This document shows, one piece after another, positions 6,891 through 14,411 of a DNA stretch of 19,314 nucleotides. Below the pieces are notes generated by a model that did no database searches, was not told the origin of the DNA, and saw nothing but the letters and a program-made list of their open reading frames with translations. Source of the DNA: CAYGHG01 sp964349515 (GTDB lineage Bacteria > Oederibacteriota > PGYV01 > CAYGHG01); assembly GCA_964349515.1 (NCBI GenBank), contig CAYGHG010000046.1:1-19314 (forward strand), in the 5' to 3' direction. The first letter of the stretch is position 1. Each line of letters opens with the position of its first letter. The position numbers and the translations under genes are program-made.

Positions 6891-8647
6891 AAAACAGCCC
6901 TTCTCCACAATCTCACCGAATTACAAAGATAAACCTCATCAGCATTTTTCAGGTCTTTTAGCGTCAGTACTTTTTCCCTGTATTTCCCCGGTTCTTTCTT
7001 CAGCAGATATTCCCTGTATGTGCCCGCGAGCAGGCCGCAGGATATGGGAGGCGTGAAAAACACCCCTTTTTTTTCTATGAAGACATTTGAGGATGCTGCC
7101 TCTGTAATTTCCCCTCTTTCATTTAATATGACAGCGTCATCAGCGCCTGCGTCATGCGCCTCTCTGAGCGCTGCCTCATAAATCTGCCTGTTGGAGGTTT
7201 TGTGGCGCAGGAAAACGTCACTGCTGTCAGCCCTCAAACTGCTGATTATCAGCCTTACGTCAGCTTTTGCTTCTTTAACAGGATGTTTTTCAAACTCAAA
7301 AGACCCGTCCTGCTTCAGAATCATCTTTAACTTGATCTCTCCCCTGATACGCGATGCCTGTTTCAGCGAAGCGCGCTCCGCCGCGGCAGGCTCAAATGGA
7401 ATTTTGAATTCCTTCGCCGCCCGCGCCATGCGCCTGACGTGGTTTTTCAGGAGAAAAATCCTGCCCCTGCCGCAGAGCATTGATTCAAAGATGTAAAATT
7501 TCTCATGAAGTTTCCTGAAAAAATCCGCCTTTCCCATGACTTCGCGGTACTCGGCCCGTGCGTCAGAATCAGCCACTATGCCGCTGCCGGTCCACAGCGC
7601 GCCCTCATCACCCGAAATCACGGCTGTCCTGATCGCGACGTTAAAGCATGCCTCATTGCCCGGCCCGAAATATCCTATGGCTCCGGTATATATCCCTCTC
7701 GGCCCGTCTTCAAGCGCCTGTATCGCCTCGATAGAGCGCTTCTTTGGCGCCCCTGTCACCGATCCGGAAGGAAAAAGCGCGGCTAAAATATCCTTTATGG
7801 CTGTCCCTGCTTTTAGTTTTCCGGTTACGGTGGATGTCATCTGCCAGAGCGTGGGATGCTCTTCCACGCCGAACAGCTCCTTTACCTTTATAGTGTTCGC
7901 GTCACATATTCTTCCGAGGTCGTTTCTGATAAGGTCAACAATCATGAGGTTCTCGGCGAGCGTTTTCGGGTCTTTTTTGAAATCACCAAGGGCTTTTTTA
8001 GAGGCCGGTTTCAGCAGCGTGCCTTTCATCGGCTTCATCTCTACCCGCCCTGATTTGCACCTGAAAAAAAGCTCGGGCGAGACAGAAGCCGCGCGCACTC
8101 CCTTTAAATCAAAGCACGCCCCGTACTCAACCGGCTGGTTAGCGTACATGCCGGCGAAAAGCCCGTTTATGTCCCCCGAGAACTCAAAGGAGTTTTTGAT
8201 GCAGTAATTAACCTGATAAAGCTCGCCGTCTTTAAGGAGTTTTTTTATGGAGGAAACAGAGCGTAAATATCTCTTTTTATCAGTATGAGTTTTAAGAGGC
8301 GACACCCTGTAAGGCAGGACACCCTGCTGTAATGCCTCTTTTACGTTTTTTATTTCAGGGGGGTAATACAACCCGAAGCACAGCAGGGGCAGTCCCTTTT
8401 TTAAGGCGCGGGGCTTTACCCCGTTGATAAGGCACCCCGCCTCAAAAGTGATAAACCCCGCGGCGTAGTATCCTTTGTTCAGATGGGATTGTATGGTGTA
8501 TAGCGCGGGCAGGATTTTACCGGGCGAGTAAGCCGCCACAGTGCGCACGCTGCCCGAAAAAAGCATGGATTTTTTCAGCCCGCAAAGCAGCACCGGGTCT
8601 TTCATTGCGGGCGCAGCCTTCAAAGCCGCAGGCTGCGTTTTTTTCAT
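6872..8647 (-). CDS. pabBC: Fused aminodeoxychorismate synthase component I / aminodeoxychorismate lyase
   Basis: This bifunctional folate-pathway enzyme has 591 residues. The N-terminal half (about 60-380) is the chorismate-binding PabB domain, which aminates chorismate: SPELFF (190-195), PMKGT with Lys208, AENLMIVDLIRNDLGR (231-246), FPSGSVTGAPK (292-301), GIYTGAIGY and GSGIVADSDA. The KGT lysine marks ADC synthase rather than anthranilate synthase. The C-terminal half (about 385-585) is a fold-type IV PLP lyase (PabC) releasing 4-aminobenzoate and pyruvate: HVRRM near 403, PLP lysine Lys483 in HKTSNRQIY, EITEAASSNVF (513-523) and a typical NSVRLWRRAVLV end. The glutaminase partner PabA is not in the window. 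The ATG is only 2 bases after the purA stop, with a weak ribosome site (AAGAGC), so it is co-transcribed and probably coupled. Confidence 0.93.
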   Translation of the reverse strand: MKKTQPAALKAAPAMKDPVLLCGLKKSMLFSGSVRTVAAYSPGKILPALYTIQSHLNKGYYAAGFITFEAGCLINGVKPRALKKGLPLLCFGLYYPPEIKNVKEALQQGVLPYRVSPLKTHTDKKRYLRSVSSIKKLLKDGELYQVNYCIKNSFEFSGDINGLFAGMYANQPVEYGACFDLKGVRAASVSPELFFRCKSGRVEMKPMKGTLLKPASKKALGDFKKDPKTLAENLMIVDLIRNDLGRICDANTIKVKELFGVEEHPTLWQMTSTVTGKLKAGTAIKDILAALFPSGSVTGAPKKRSIEAIQALEDGPRGIYTGAIGYFGPGNEACFNVAIRTAVISGDEGALWTGSGIVADSDARAEYREVMGKADFFRKLHEKFYIFESMLCGRGRIFLLKNHVRRMARAAKEFKIPFEPAAAERASLKQASRIRGEIKLKMILKQDGSFEFEKHPVKEAKADVRLIISSLRADSSDVFLRHKTSNRQIYEAALREAHDAGADDAVILNERGEITEAASSNVFIEKKGVFFTPPISCGLLAGTYREYLLKKEPGKYREKVLTLKDLKNADEVYLCNSVRLWRRAVLVASDE

Positions 8648-8649
8648 TG

Positions 8650-9936
8650 TCAGCTCTTAACTGTAGTTAAAATCTGTTCCCTGTCAGGCCCTACGCTTAC
8701 TATTGATACCCTTACCCCTGTTTCCTTTTCTATAAACCTGATGTAATCTTTTGCCTCTTTGGGAAGGTCCGTGAACTTTCTGGCCTTTGTTATGTCTGTG
8801 CCCCAGCCTTTGAGCGTCTTATAAACCGGGGTGCATTTTGCAAGCTCAGATGCATCCGACAGGAAGCCGCCGGTTTTTTTGCCGTTATACATATATGCCG
8901 TACAGACTTTTATCTTTTTAAATATGGAAAGCACGTCAAGCTTTGTAAGTATTATGTCTGTCATCCCGTTTATCTCGCACACATACTTTAGCGCCACCAT
9001 GTCCAGCCACCCGCAGCGCCTCGGCCTGCCGGTCGTGGCCCCGTACTCGCCGCCCTCTGCCCTTGTCTTTGAATGAACCGGTTCTTCCATTTCGGTCGGC
9101 ATAGGCCCGTTTCCGACCCTGGTCTGGTATGCTTTCGTAATGCCCCATACCTTACCGAGCCTTCGGTAATTGATCCCCGAACCTGTGATCACTCCGCCGA
9201 GCGTGGGGTTGGACGAAGTCACAAAAGGGTATGTGCCGAAATCAATGTCAAGAAGCGCGCCCTGCGCCCCTTCAAAAAGCACTTTTTTGCCTTTTTCAAG
9301 AAGCTCCGGGAGGAGCGTGACGGTATCGCGGACAAAAGGTTTTAAAAACGCGGCCGCTGCCTTTAATTCTTTTATGACCGAATCAGAGGTTATGGTTTTC
9401 TCACCGTAGAACTTCAGCAGATAATTTTTTTCCGAGAGATTTTCTGCAAGTTTTTCCTTAAGCAGTTTTATGTCGTATAAATCCCTGATTCTCACTCCTG
9501 TCCTTGAATACTTGTCGGTATAAGCGGGCCCTATGCCCCTGCCCGTGGTCCCTATTTTCTTTGCGCCTTTTTTTGAGTTTTCCCTGCCCTTATCCAGAGC
9601 CTTGTGATATGAAAGCACCACGCTCGCATTTGAACTCAATATGAGGTTTTTTGGGGTTATTTTTATCCCCTTTTCCTGCAGTTCCTTTATCTCTGTCACA
9701 AGCCCGTTTATGTCCACAACCACGCTGTGGCCGATTATGTTTAACTTTTCAGGGTGCAGTATCCCCGAGGGAAGGAGGTGGAGTATGTATTTTTTATCGC
9801 CGGTTATCACGGTATGCCCCGCGTTTGACCCGCCTTGATAACGTACTATCACATCATATTTTTCGGAAAAAACGTCTACGATTTTACCCTTTCCTTCATC
9901 GCCCCACTGGGCCCCTACTATTACATCAGCGCTCAT
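8650..9936 (-). CDS. purA: Adenylosuccinate synthetase
   Basis: This enzyme makes adenylosuccinate from IMP, aspartate and GTP, the first committed step to AMP, in the cytoplasm. The 428 residues are the usual bacterial length. The P-loop GDEGKGK is at 12-18 with catalytic Asp13. SNAGHT gives catalytic His41, and TTGRGIGPAY, LFEGAQGALLDIDFGTYPFVTSSNP, GVTK-equivalent ITKAYQTRVGNGPMPTE, and the Arg-rich loop GATTGRPRRCGWLD are all present. C-terminal IILTKLDVLS is the guanine-binding TKLD. The start has GGAGG 10 bases upstream. The gene has its own promoter at 9977-10004 and leads a two-gene unit with pabBC. Nothing is missing or unusual. Confidence 0.97.
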   Translation of the reverse strand: MSADVIVGAQWGDEGKGKIVDVFSEKYDVIVRYQGGSNAGHTVITGDKKYILHLLPSGILHPEKLNIIGHSVVVDINGLVTEIKELQEKGIKITPKNLILSSNASVVLSYHKALDKGRENSKKGAKKIGTTGRGIGPAYTDKYSRTGVRIRDLYDIKLLKEKLAENLSEKNYLLKFYGEKTITSDSVIKELKAAAAFLKPFVRDTVTLLPELLEKGKKVLFEGAQGALLDIDFGTYPFVTSSNPTLGGVITGSGINYRRLGKVWGITKAYQTRVGNGPMPTEMEEPVHSKTRAEGGEYGATTGRPRRCGWLDMVALKYVCEINGMTDIILTKLDVLSIFKKIKVCTAYMYNGKKTGGFLSDASELAKCTPVYKTLKGWGTDITKARKFTDLPKEAKDYIRFIEKETGVRVSIVSVGPDREQILTTVKS

Positions 9937-9976
9937 ATAAAATGCCTCCGGAAATTTTTTTAAACAAACCCTATCT

Positions 9977-10004
9977 ATTATAGATATTTAAGACCCTTTG
10001 GCAA
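9977..10004 (-). promoter_or_regulatory. Promoter for purA-pabBC
   Basis: On the minus strand TTGCCA (10004-9999), a 16-bp spacer and a perfect TATAAT (9982-9977) lie about 40 bases before the purA ATG. They directly follow the terminator of the upstream RNA methyltransferase gene. Confidence 0.65.
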
Positions 10005-10007
10005 GAT

Positions 10008-10053
10008 AAAAAAAACCGGGCTCTGCGCTTTACCTTTGCCCTTTGCCCGGTTT
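10008..10053 (-). terminator. Rho-independent terminator overlapping the end of the RNA methyltransferase gene
   Basis: On the minus strand AAACCGGGC (10053-10045) pairs with GCCCGGTTT (10021-10013), followed by a run of eight T. The stop codon (10030-10032) lies in the 23-base loop, which is itself built from TTTGCCC-type heptamers, so the last seven codons belong to the terminator. Confidence 0.7.
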
Positions 10054-11598
10054 CTTTAACCTGTCCCTGTAATGCCATTTCTTCCTGTCAGGGTCCGAGG
10101 CGCCGCCCATGTCTTTTTCCTGCCCGGGCTTCACATATCTGTTTTTTGTCTTATCCCTGTCTTTCCCTGAAACCTGAGGCCTGAAACCTGAAACTTGTTT
10201 TTTTCCATGGCCCATGGGCTGTGGGCTCTGAGTCCTTTTAAGTTCTAAAACCGCCATCAGCTCCACGTGGTAAGTCTGGGCAAACTGATCAAACGGGGTG
10301 ATTTCTTTCAGGAAATATCTTTCCTTTAAATCACGGATGTCTCTTGCAAAACTCTGCGGGTTGCACGATACGTATATTATCTGCCCGGGCCCCCCGCGTT
10401 TAAGTGCCGCGATAAGCCTTGGGTGTATGCCTTTTCTCGGCGGGTCAATAACCGCGGTGTCATAGCCCCCTTTTTTGACGAGCTCATAACCCGCCTGTTC
10501 GGCGTCAGATAAAACCGCGTTTACATTTCTTATTTTTTTAAATCTGCATACGGCATTCAGCTGCTTTATATTGTCTTCCATATTGTCTATCACGGTCAGG
10601 GAATTTATCCTTGAAATAAGCGGTAGGGTGAGCGCCCCTGTGCCGCCGTATATGTCAAGGACCCGGCCGTTTGGCTTAATACGGGCCGCTATGAATTTTA
10701 CCATTTCTTTGAGCATTGAGCCGCTTATCTGGAAAAAAGCCCTTGAGTTCAGCCTGAACTCGGTGTCATTTATCACTTCAGAAACATAGGGCAGCCCGTA
10801 AAGTGTTTCTTCCTTTTCCCCGAAATCCTGCGGCCCTGTTTTTTCCGCGAAGTTCACCGTAACTCCCGCGAGTGATTTTACCCTCTCTTTTATGTAATTC
10901 GCCGCCGACCTGATATACTCCCTCGTCTCGCGCCCGTTTACGCAGAAAGTGACAAGCAGTTCCCCTTTTGAGCCTTCGCGTATCTGAAAAAATTTCAGAT
11001 ACCCTCTGCCGCTCTCCGGAGAGTAAACCTCAACATCCTTAACGCGGCTGTTTAACGCCTCTGTAACCGCCTTTGCCGCTTCATTAATTCCTTCTTTGAC
11101 TATACTGCAGTTTTCCACCGCCACTATCTCGTGGCTCTTTGCCCTGAAAAACCCCGCGCTTATCCTGTTTTTTGTTTTTAAAAGCATGTACACCGAACGG
11201 TTGCGGTAATTATATGGCTTTACGTGTGTGACCATTGGGTTTATGTACCCGGTTTCAATGCCCGCTGTTTTTTCAAGGCTGTCTGTTATAAATGAAAGCT
11301 TTGCTTTTTTCTGCGCCTCATAAAAGCAGTTTTGAAAATCGCACCCGCCGCATTCCCCGAAATAGGGGCAGGCTGGTTTTACCCGGTCCGGCGAAGGGCT
11401 GATGTCAATCAACCGCCTTGCAATCGCAAAGTTGTCCTTTACGAGTTCAAGCCGCGCCTTTATCTTTGACCCCGGCACAGCGCAAGGCACCAGCACGCGG
11501 GAGCCTCTAAAGAAACCCTCTGCGGCGCCGCCATATACATATCTCTCCAAAAAAACCTCAACTTCCATTCCCCGCTGAAGCGGTTTGCGTTCTTTCAA
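10030..11598 (-). CDS. TrmA/RlmD-family RNA (uracil-C5) methyltransferase with repeat-derived C-terminal tail
   Basis: This enzyme methylates C5 of a uridine in rRNA or tRNA with SAM. An N-terminal TRAM-like domain (about 10-65) is followed by [4Fe-4S] cysteines Cys77, Cys83, Cys86 and Cys163. RAFFQISG (286-293) is the substrate strand. The SAM site is LDIYGGTGALTLPL (314-327), DPPRKG is at 385-390, and YVSCNP carries the nucleophile Cys412. The TrmA-family end FDQFAQTYHVELMAVLELKR finishes at residue 455. A further 66 residues, basic and Gly/Pro/Asp-rich, extend beyond any normal family end; the start of this tail is encoded by tandem heptamers (10166-10232). The start is TTG, supported by AAGGAG 6 bases upstream. 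Which RNA position is modified cannot be told from sequence, hence no symbol (rlmD or rlmCD-like). Confidence 0.92.
   Translation of the reverse strand: MKERKPLQRGMEVEVFLERYVYGGAAEGFFRGSRVLVPCAVPGSKIKARLELVKDNFAIARRLIDISPSPDRVKPACPYFGECGGCDFQNCFYEAQKKAKLSFITDSLEKTAGIETGYINPMVTHVKPYNYRNRSVYMLLKTKNRISAGFFRAKSHEIVAVENCSIVKEGINEAAKAVTEALNSRVKDVEVYSPESGRGYLKFFQIREGSKGELLVTFCVNGRETREYIRSAANYIKERVKSLAGVTVNFAEKTGPQDFGEKEETLYGLPYVSEVINDTEFRLNSRAFFQISGSMLKEMVKFIAARIKPNGRVLDIYGGTGALTLPLISRINSLTVIDNMEDNIKQLNAVCRFKKIRNVNAVLSDAEQAGYELVKKGGYDTAVIDPPRKGIHPRLIAALKRGGPGQIIYVSCNPQSFARDIRDLKERYFLKEITPFDQFAQTYHVELMAVLELKRTQSPQPMGHGKKQVSGFRPQVSGKDRDKTKNRYVKPGQEKDMGGASDPDRKKWHYRDRLKKPGKGQR
10166..10232. repeat. In-frame heptamer arrays inside the RNA methyltransferase tail
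   Basis: CCTGAAA, CCTGAGG, CCTGAAA, CCTGAAA run in exact 7-bp phase at 10166-10193. A second block CCATGGC, CCATGGG, CTGTGGG, CTCTGAG follows at 10205-10232. Read on the minus strand they encode SPQPMGHGK and QVSGFRPQVSGK; the QVSG repetition results from three heptamers equalling seven codons. Confidence 0.8.
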
Positions 11599-11699
11599 AA
11601 GAAGCTCCTTTTAATAACCCTGAGTGTAAACGTGTAAAGGTTCAAAGTGTAAAGTTAATTCTTTAAATTCTGTCTTATGTCTTTCTTTCAACTTTTATT

Positions 11700-12134
11700 T
11701 CAGTAAAGGCTCAGTTTCCAGCTCGACACCCTCTCTGTTCCCTGGTATATCGCGCCTTCGTTTTCGTACCTGCCTCCGCCTGTGAATTTGAATGTCTCAA
11801 ATCCGGCGTACTGATTGTTTTTGGTGGTATAGGTGGATATTATCGAAGGGCCCGCGACAAAAAACCTGCCCGAGCATTTGCCGGTTATCTTGTTTTCGGA
11901 AGTCCAGGAGGTTTCCACCCCCCCTTTTTTCACGGGCTTTACCTTGTAAACGCTGCGCAAATCCAGGCTTTTTCCGCCCTTCATCGGAACCACAAGCTCC
12001 ACATTCATGGCCCAGTTGCCGCTTTTGTGCGCAATCTTCATAAAGCCTTCCACTTTAATCCTTCTGCCGTTCTCATCAGTATAATTACCCTTTACCTTCC
12101 ATTCCTTTGGCACAAAAAGAAAAACATGTTTCAT
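11700..12134 (-). CDS. Conserved-looking hypothetical protein, beta-rich
   Basis: This 144-residue protein matches no family I recognise. It is basic, has no signal peptide or membrane helix, and alternates polar and hydrophobic residues with many Gly/Thr/Ser/Tyr (for example GRFFVAGPSIISTYTTKNN and the final SSWKLSLY), which suggests an antiparallel beta-sheet or barrel. There is one Cys and there are no catalytic-looking motifs. It is a good gene by translation signal: AGGGAGG lies 8 bases before the ATG. It sits between malQ and the RNA methyltransferase, all on the same strand. Its upstream region is taken up by AGACAGA-type repeats, and no promoter can be named. The ~100 bases downstream hold TGTAAAG/TTCAAAG repeats and nothing else. 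Confidence 0.7.
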   Translation of the reverse strand: MKHVFLFVPKEWKVKGNYTDENGRRIKVEGFMKIAHKSGNWAMNVELVVPMKGGKSLDLRSVYKVKPVKKGGVETSWTSENKITGKCSGRFFVAGPSIISTYTTKNNQYAGFETFKFTGGGRYENEGAIYQGTERVSSWKLSLY

Positions 12135-12219
12135 GTCAAAACCTCCCTAAAAAATAAGTTGATGAGACAGAAGACATAAAACAGAAATTAAAACAGTGCT
12201 TTTGCCTTCTCCCTTCATT

Positions 12220-12440
12220 TCTGTCTCCTGTCTTTTGTCTTTTATCTTCAGTCTTTTGTCTTCAGTCTTTCACTTCTGTCTTCAGTCTTTCACTTTTGTC
12301 TTCTGTCTTCTGTCTTCTGTCTTCAGTCTCAGTCTTTCACTTTTGTCTTCAGTCTTCAGTCTTTCACTTCTGTCTTCTGTCTTCAGTCTCAGTCTTCAGT
12401 CTTTCACTTTTGTCTTTTGTCTTCTGTCTTCTGTCTTTCC
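12220..12440. repeat. Large heptamer-based array (CTTCTGT / CTTCAGT / CTTTCACTT)
   Basis: About 220 bp consist almost wholly of variants of a 7-bp unit (CTTCTGT, CTTTTGT, CTTCAGT) interspersed with TCTCAGT and TTTCACTT. Higher-order blocks such as CAGTCTTTCACTTTTGTCTT recur several times, pointing to repeated duplication. The array fills the gap between malQ and the 144-residue gene and extends into the malQ 3' end, where it encodes about the last 14 residues. Confidence 0.9.
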
Positions 12441-14240
12441 TTCACTTATCCGAAAGACTTCCCTGATAATCCCATTTATCCCCATCCCCTGCATATCTTC
12501 AAGCGGCAAGGGCATCCTGATAGACCAGTTTTTATCCGACACAGTGCCGGGGGTATTTACCCTCATCTCGTGCTTGTCCCATGTGTCAAAATAACCGCCA
12601 AGCGTGAGATAGTCCTGCACGAGCTGGACGGAAAAAATAGAGCGGGCAGACGCCGCTTTTTCAAGCGCCGCGCGGCACAGTTCTTTTGTATTGCCGTCCA
12701 TGCCTAAAAATTTCTTAAACAAATCCCTCTCAGGGGACGCCTCTTTGTTCATGTCATAAAACATCCACACGTCATTTCTCGGCCTGTTAAGGGCTTTAAG
12801 CACCGCTTCCGGGCTGCTGATTTCTTTTTTAAACCTCAGCCTGCCGTTTCCGCGCGGCTCGTCAAAAAGCATTTTTTTTATTTTCGCGCTGTTAAAATCA
12901 TTGTCATAGCAGTATTTTTCAACCAGCATCTCGTCGACTGTGCCCGCTTCCTCCTCCCACCACAGTTCAAACGGCGACATGTCGTGGCTCGATATGACGC
13001 ACATGGAGTTGGGCCTGTATTTATCTTCAGTTTTAAACTCATTCGTACCGCCCCAGTGCCTGCACCAGCGCTGCACGTCCATGCCGGGCAGGCCGTAATC
13101 AACAAGCGCCCTGTAGGAGCACTCCGGTACAACGCCCAAATCCTCCGCACAGGGAAGCATGGAAGAACTTTTCAGCATGACATCTATTATCTGCCTGCCG
13201 TGGGATTCCCACTGTGCTTCATCCGGCGGGTCAAATACCCCGTTTAGGCCGTGCGTTTCACGGGGCTCGTCTTCCTTTATGGTCCACAGCCTGAAGAGCC
13301 CCACAAAGTGGTCAATCCTGAACATGTCATAAAAATTTTCCGCGAATTTAAGTTTTTCCGCCAGATAATCATAGCCGTGTTCTTTTATCCGCTCCCAGTT
13401 ATAAGGCGGCATGCCCCAGCGCTGTCCGAGCGCGAAATACATGTCAGGAGGCGCGCCTGATACTATGTTTAATTTGAAGTAGTTCTGGTTTGCCCACACG
13501 TCGGAGGAGTCACGAGATACGAGAAAAGGCAGGTCCCCGAATAACAGCACCCCTTTTGAATTCGCATACTCGCGCGACGCCTTAAACTGCGATGCCGCAG
13601 CAAACTGCAGCCAGATATGGAAACGTATTTCATCTTCATTTTCACGTGCAAACGCCTCAAGGCTGCCGGCTTCCCTGAACTTGTATTCTTCTTCCCACTC
13701 CTCCCAGGACTTTTCAGAATGATGCGCCTTTAAAGCCTTGTATATTCCGTAATCCTCTATCCAGAAACTGTTTTGTTTTCTAAAAAGTTCGAAATCTTTT
13801 TGCTGCCCTTCATCCGAGAGGTAAATCTCTTTTAATATTTTAAGCTTATCTTTTTTCACACTGTAATCCACCCGTTTTGAGGACGCAGGGTATTTTTTCT
13901 GCAATTTTTTGATTTTTGCAGAAACCGCAGCACTGCCTTTTACTTCACTCAGGCGTATGTACATGGGGTCAAGGGCAAAAGTGGACTGGCAGTCATAAGG
14001 GGTGTAGTTGTAGCCCGTGTCGTTCATGGGCAGAAGCTGCAGTATTGTCATGCCGCACTTTTCGCACCAGTTTGCAAGAAGTTTGATGTCAAAAAAATCC
14101 GCTATACCTTCGGACGAAGAGGAGTAAAAAGAAAAAAGAGGCGCAAGCACGCCGGAGCGCCGTTTTGCACCGAGTTTTTTCCACTTGTCAGCAGAAGCGG
14201 ATTTCAGGAACTTACTATACAAACCGCCGTAATCAGCCAC
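12396..14240 (-). CDS. malQ: 4-alpha-glucanotransferase (GH77)
   Basis: This enzyme transfers alpha-1,4-glucan segments in glycogen/maltodextrin metabolism; it is cytoplasmic. The 614 residues form a GH77 TIM barrel. Key features are the N-terminal LLPMNDTGYNYTPYDCQSTFALDP (about 69-92), FGDLPFLVSRDSSDVWAN (234-251), nucleophile Asp310 in FRIDHFVG, acid/base Glu366 in CAEDLGVVP, transition-state Asp420 in SSHD, and NTPGTVSDKNWSIRMPLPLE near 562-581. The usual DHFRG is DHFVG here. The start is GTG with GGAGG 5 bases upstream. A TATAAT sits at 14270-14265 without a good -35. The domain ends near 597; the terminal GKTEDRRQKTKVKD is translated heptamer repeat. It lacks the MalQ-specific N-terminal extension and no other glycogen gene is nearby. 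Confidence 0.95.
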   Translation of the reverse strand: MADYGGLYSKFLKSASADKWKKLGAKRRSGVLAPLFSFYSSSSEGIADFFDIKLLANWCEKCGMTILQLLPMNDTGYNYTPYDCQSTFALDPMYIRLSEVKGSAAVSAKIKKLQKKYPASSKRVDYSVKKDKLKILKEIYLSDEGQQKDFELFRKQNSFWIEDYGIYKALKAHHSEKSWEEWEEEYKFREAGSLEAFARENEDEIRFHIWLQFAAASQFKASREYANSKGVLLFGDLPFLVSRDSSDVWANQNYFKLNIVSGAPPDMYFALGQRWGMPPYNWERIKEHGYDYLAEKLKFAENFYDMFRIDHFVGLFRLWTIKEDEPRETHGLNGVFDPPDEAQWESHGRQIIDVMLKSSSMLPCAEDLGVVPECSYRALVDYGLPGMDVQRWCRHWGGTNEFKTEDKYRPNSMCVISSHDMSPFELWWEEEAGTVDEMLVEKYCYDNDFNSAKIKKMLFDEPRGNGRLRFKKEISSPEAVLKALNRPRNDVWMFYDMNKEASPERDLFKKFLGMDGNTKELCRAALEKAASARSIFSVQLVQDYLTLGGYFDTWDKHEMRVNTPGTVSDKNWSIRMPLPLEDMQGMGINGIIREVFRISEGKTEDRRQKTKVKD

Positions 14241-14321
14241 TAATTCCTCCGGTTATTTTTGGATATTATACTATAAACAAGGCGGGGTGTTGTATAAATA
14301 CTTTTACTGAAAAAACCCAGG

Positions 14322-14342
14322 TGCAATGTTCAAAGTGCAAAG
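14322..14342. repeat. Three heptamers TGCAATG/TTCAAAG/TGCAAAG
   Basis: Three units lie in exact 7-bp phase in the 170-bp gap between the K+ channel and malQ genes. Further ATTGTTA/ACTGCTA/ATTGTTC units lie at about 14384-14405, directly after the channel gene's stop. A similar TGTAAAG/TTCAAAG block occurs near 11630-11655. Confidence 0.55.
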
Positions 14343-14411
14343 GTTAAAAACAACAGCGCAACCGTTATTGCGTTTCCCTTTGCTCATTGTTAACTGCTAA
14401 TTGTTCTTATT

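Noticed and set aside
7536..8207. Plus-strand 223-residue frame opposite pabBC
   Set aside because: It is a shadow of a fully motif-supported enzyme on the other strand, with no ribosome site.
9937..10029. Purine riboswitch before purA
   Set aside because: The leader is only about 35 nt after the promoter and has no aptamer-like three-way junction.
12220..12440. Looks CRISPR-like at first sight
   Set aside because: Units are 7 bp and adjoin directly, without unique 30-40 bp spacers, and no cas genes are near.
12196..12594. Plus-strand 132-residue frame with repeating LLSSVFSLS
   Set aside because: It is the translation of the heptamer array and then antisense to malQ; there is no ribosome site, and repeats free of stops give open frames automatically.
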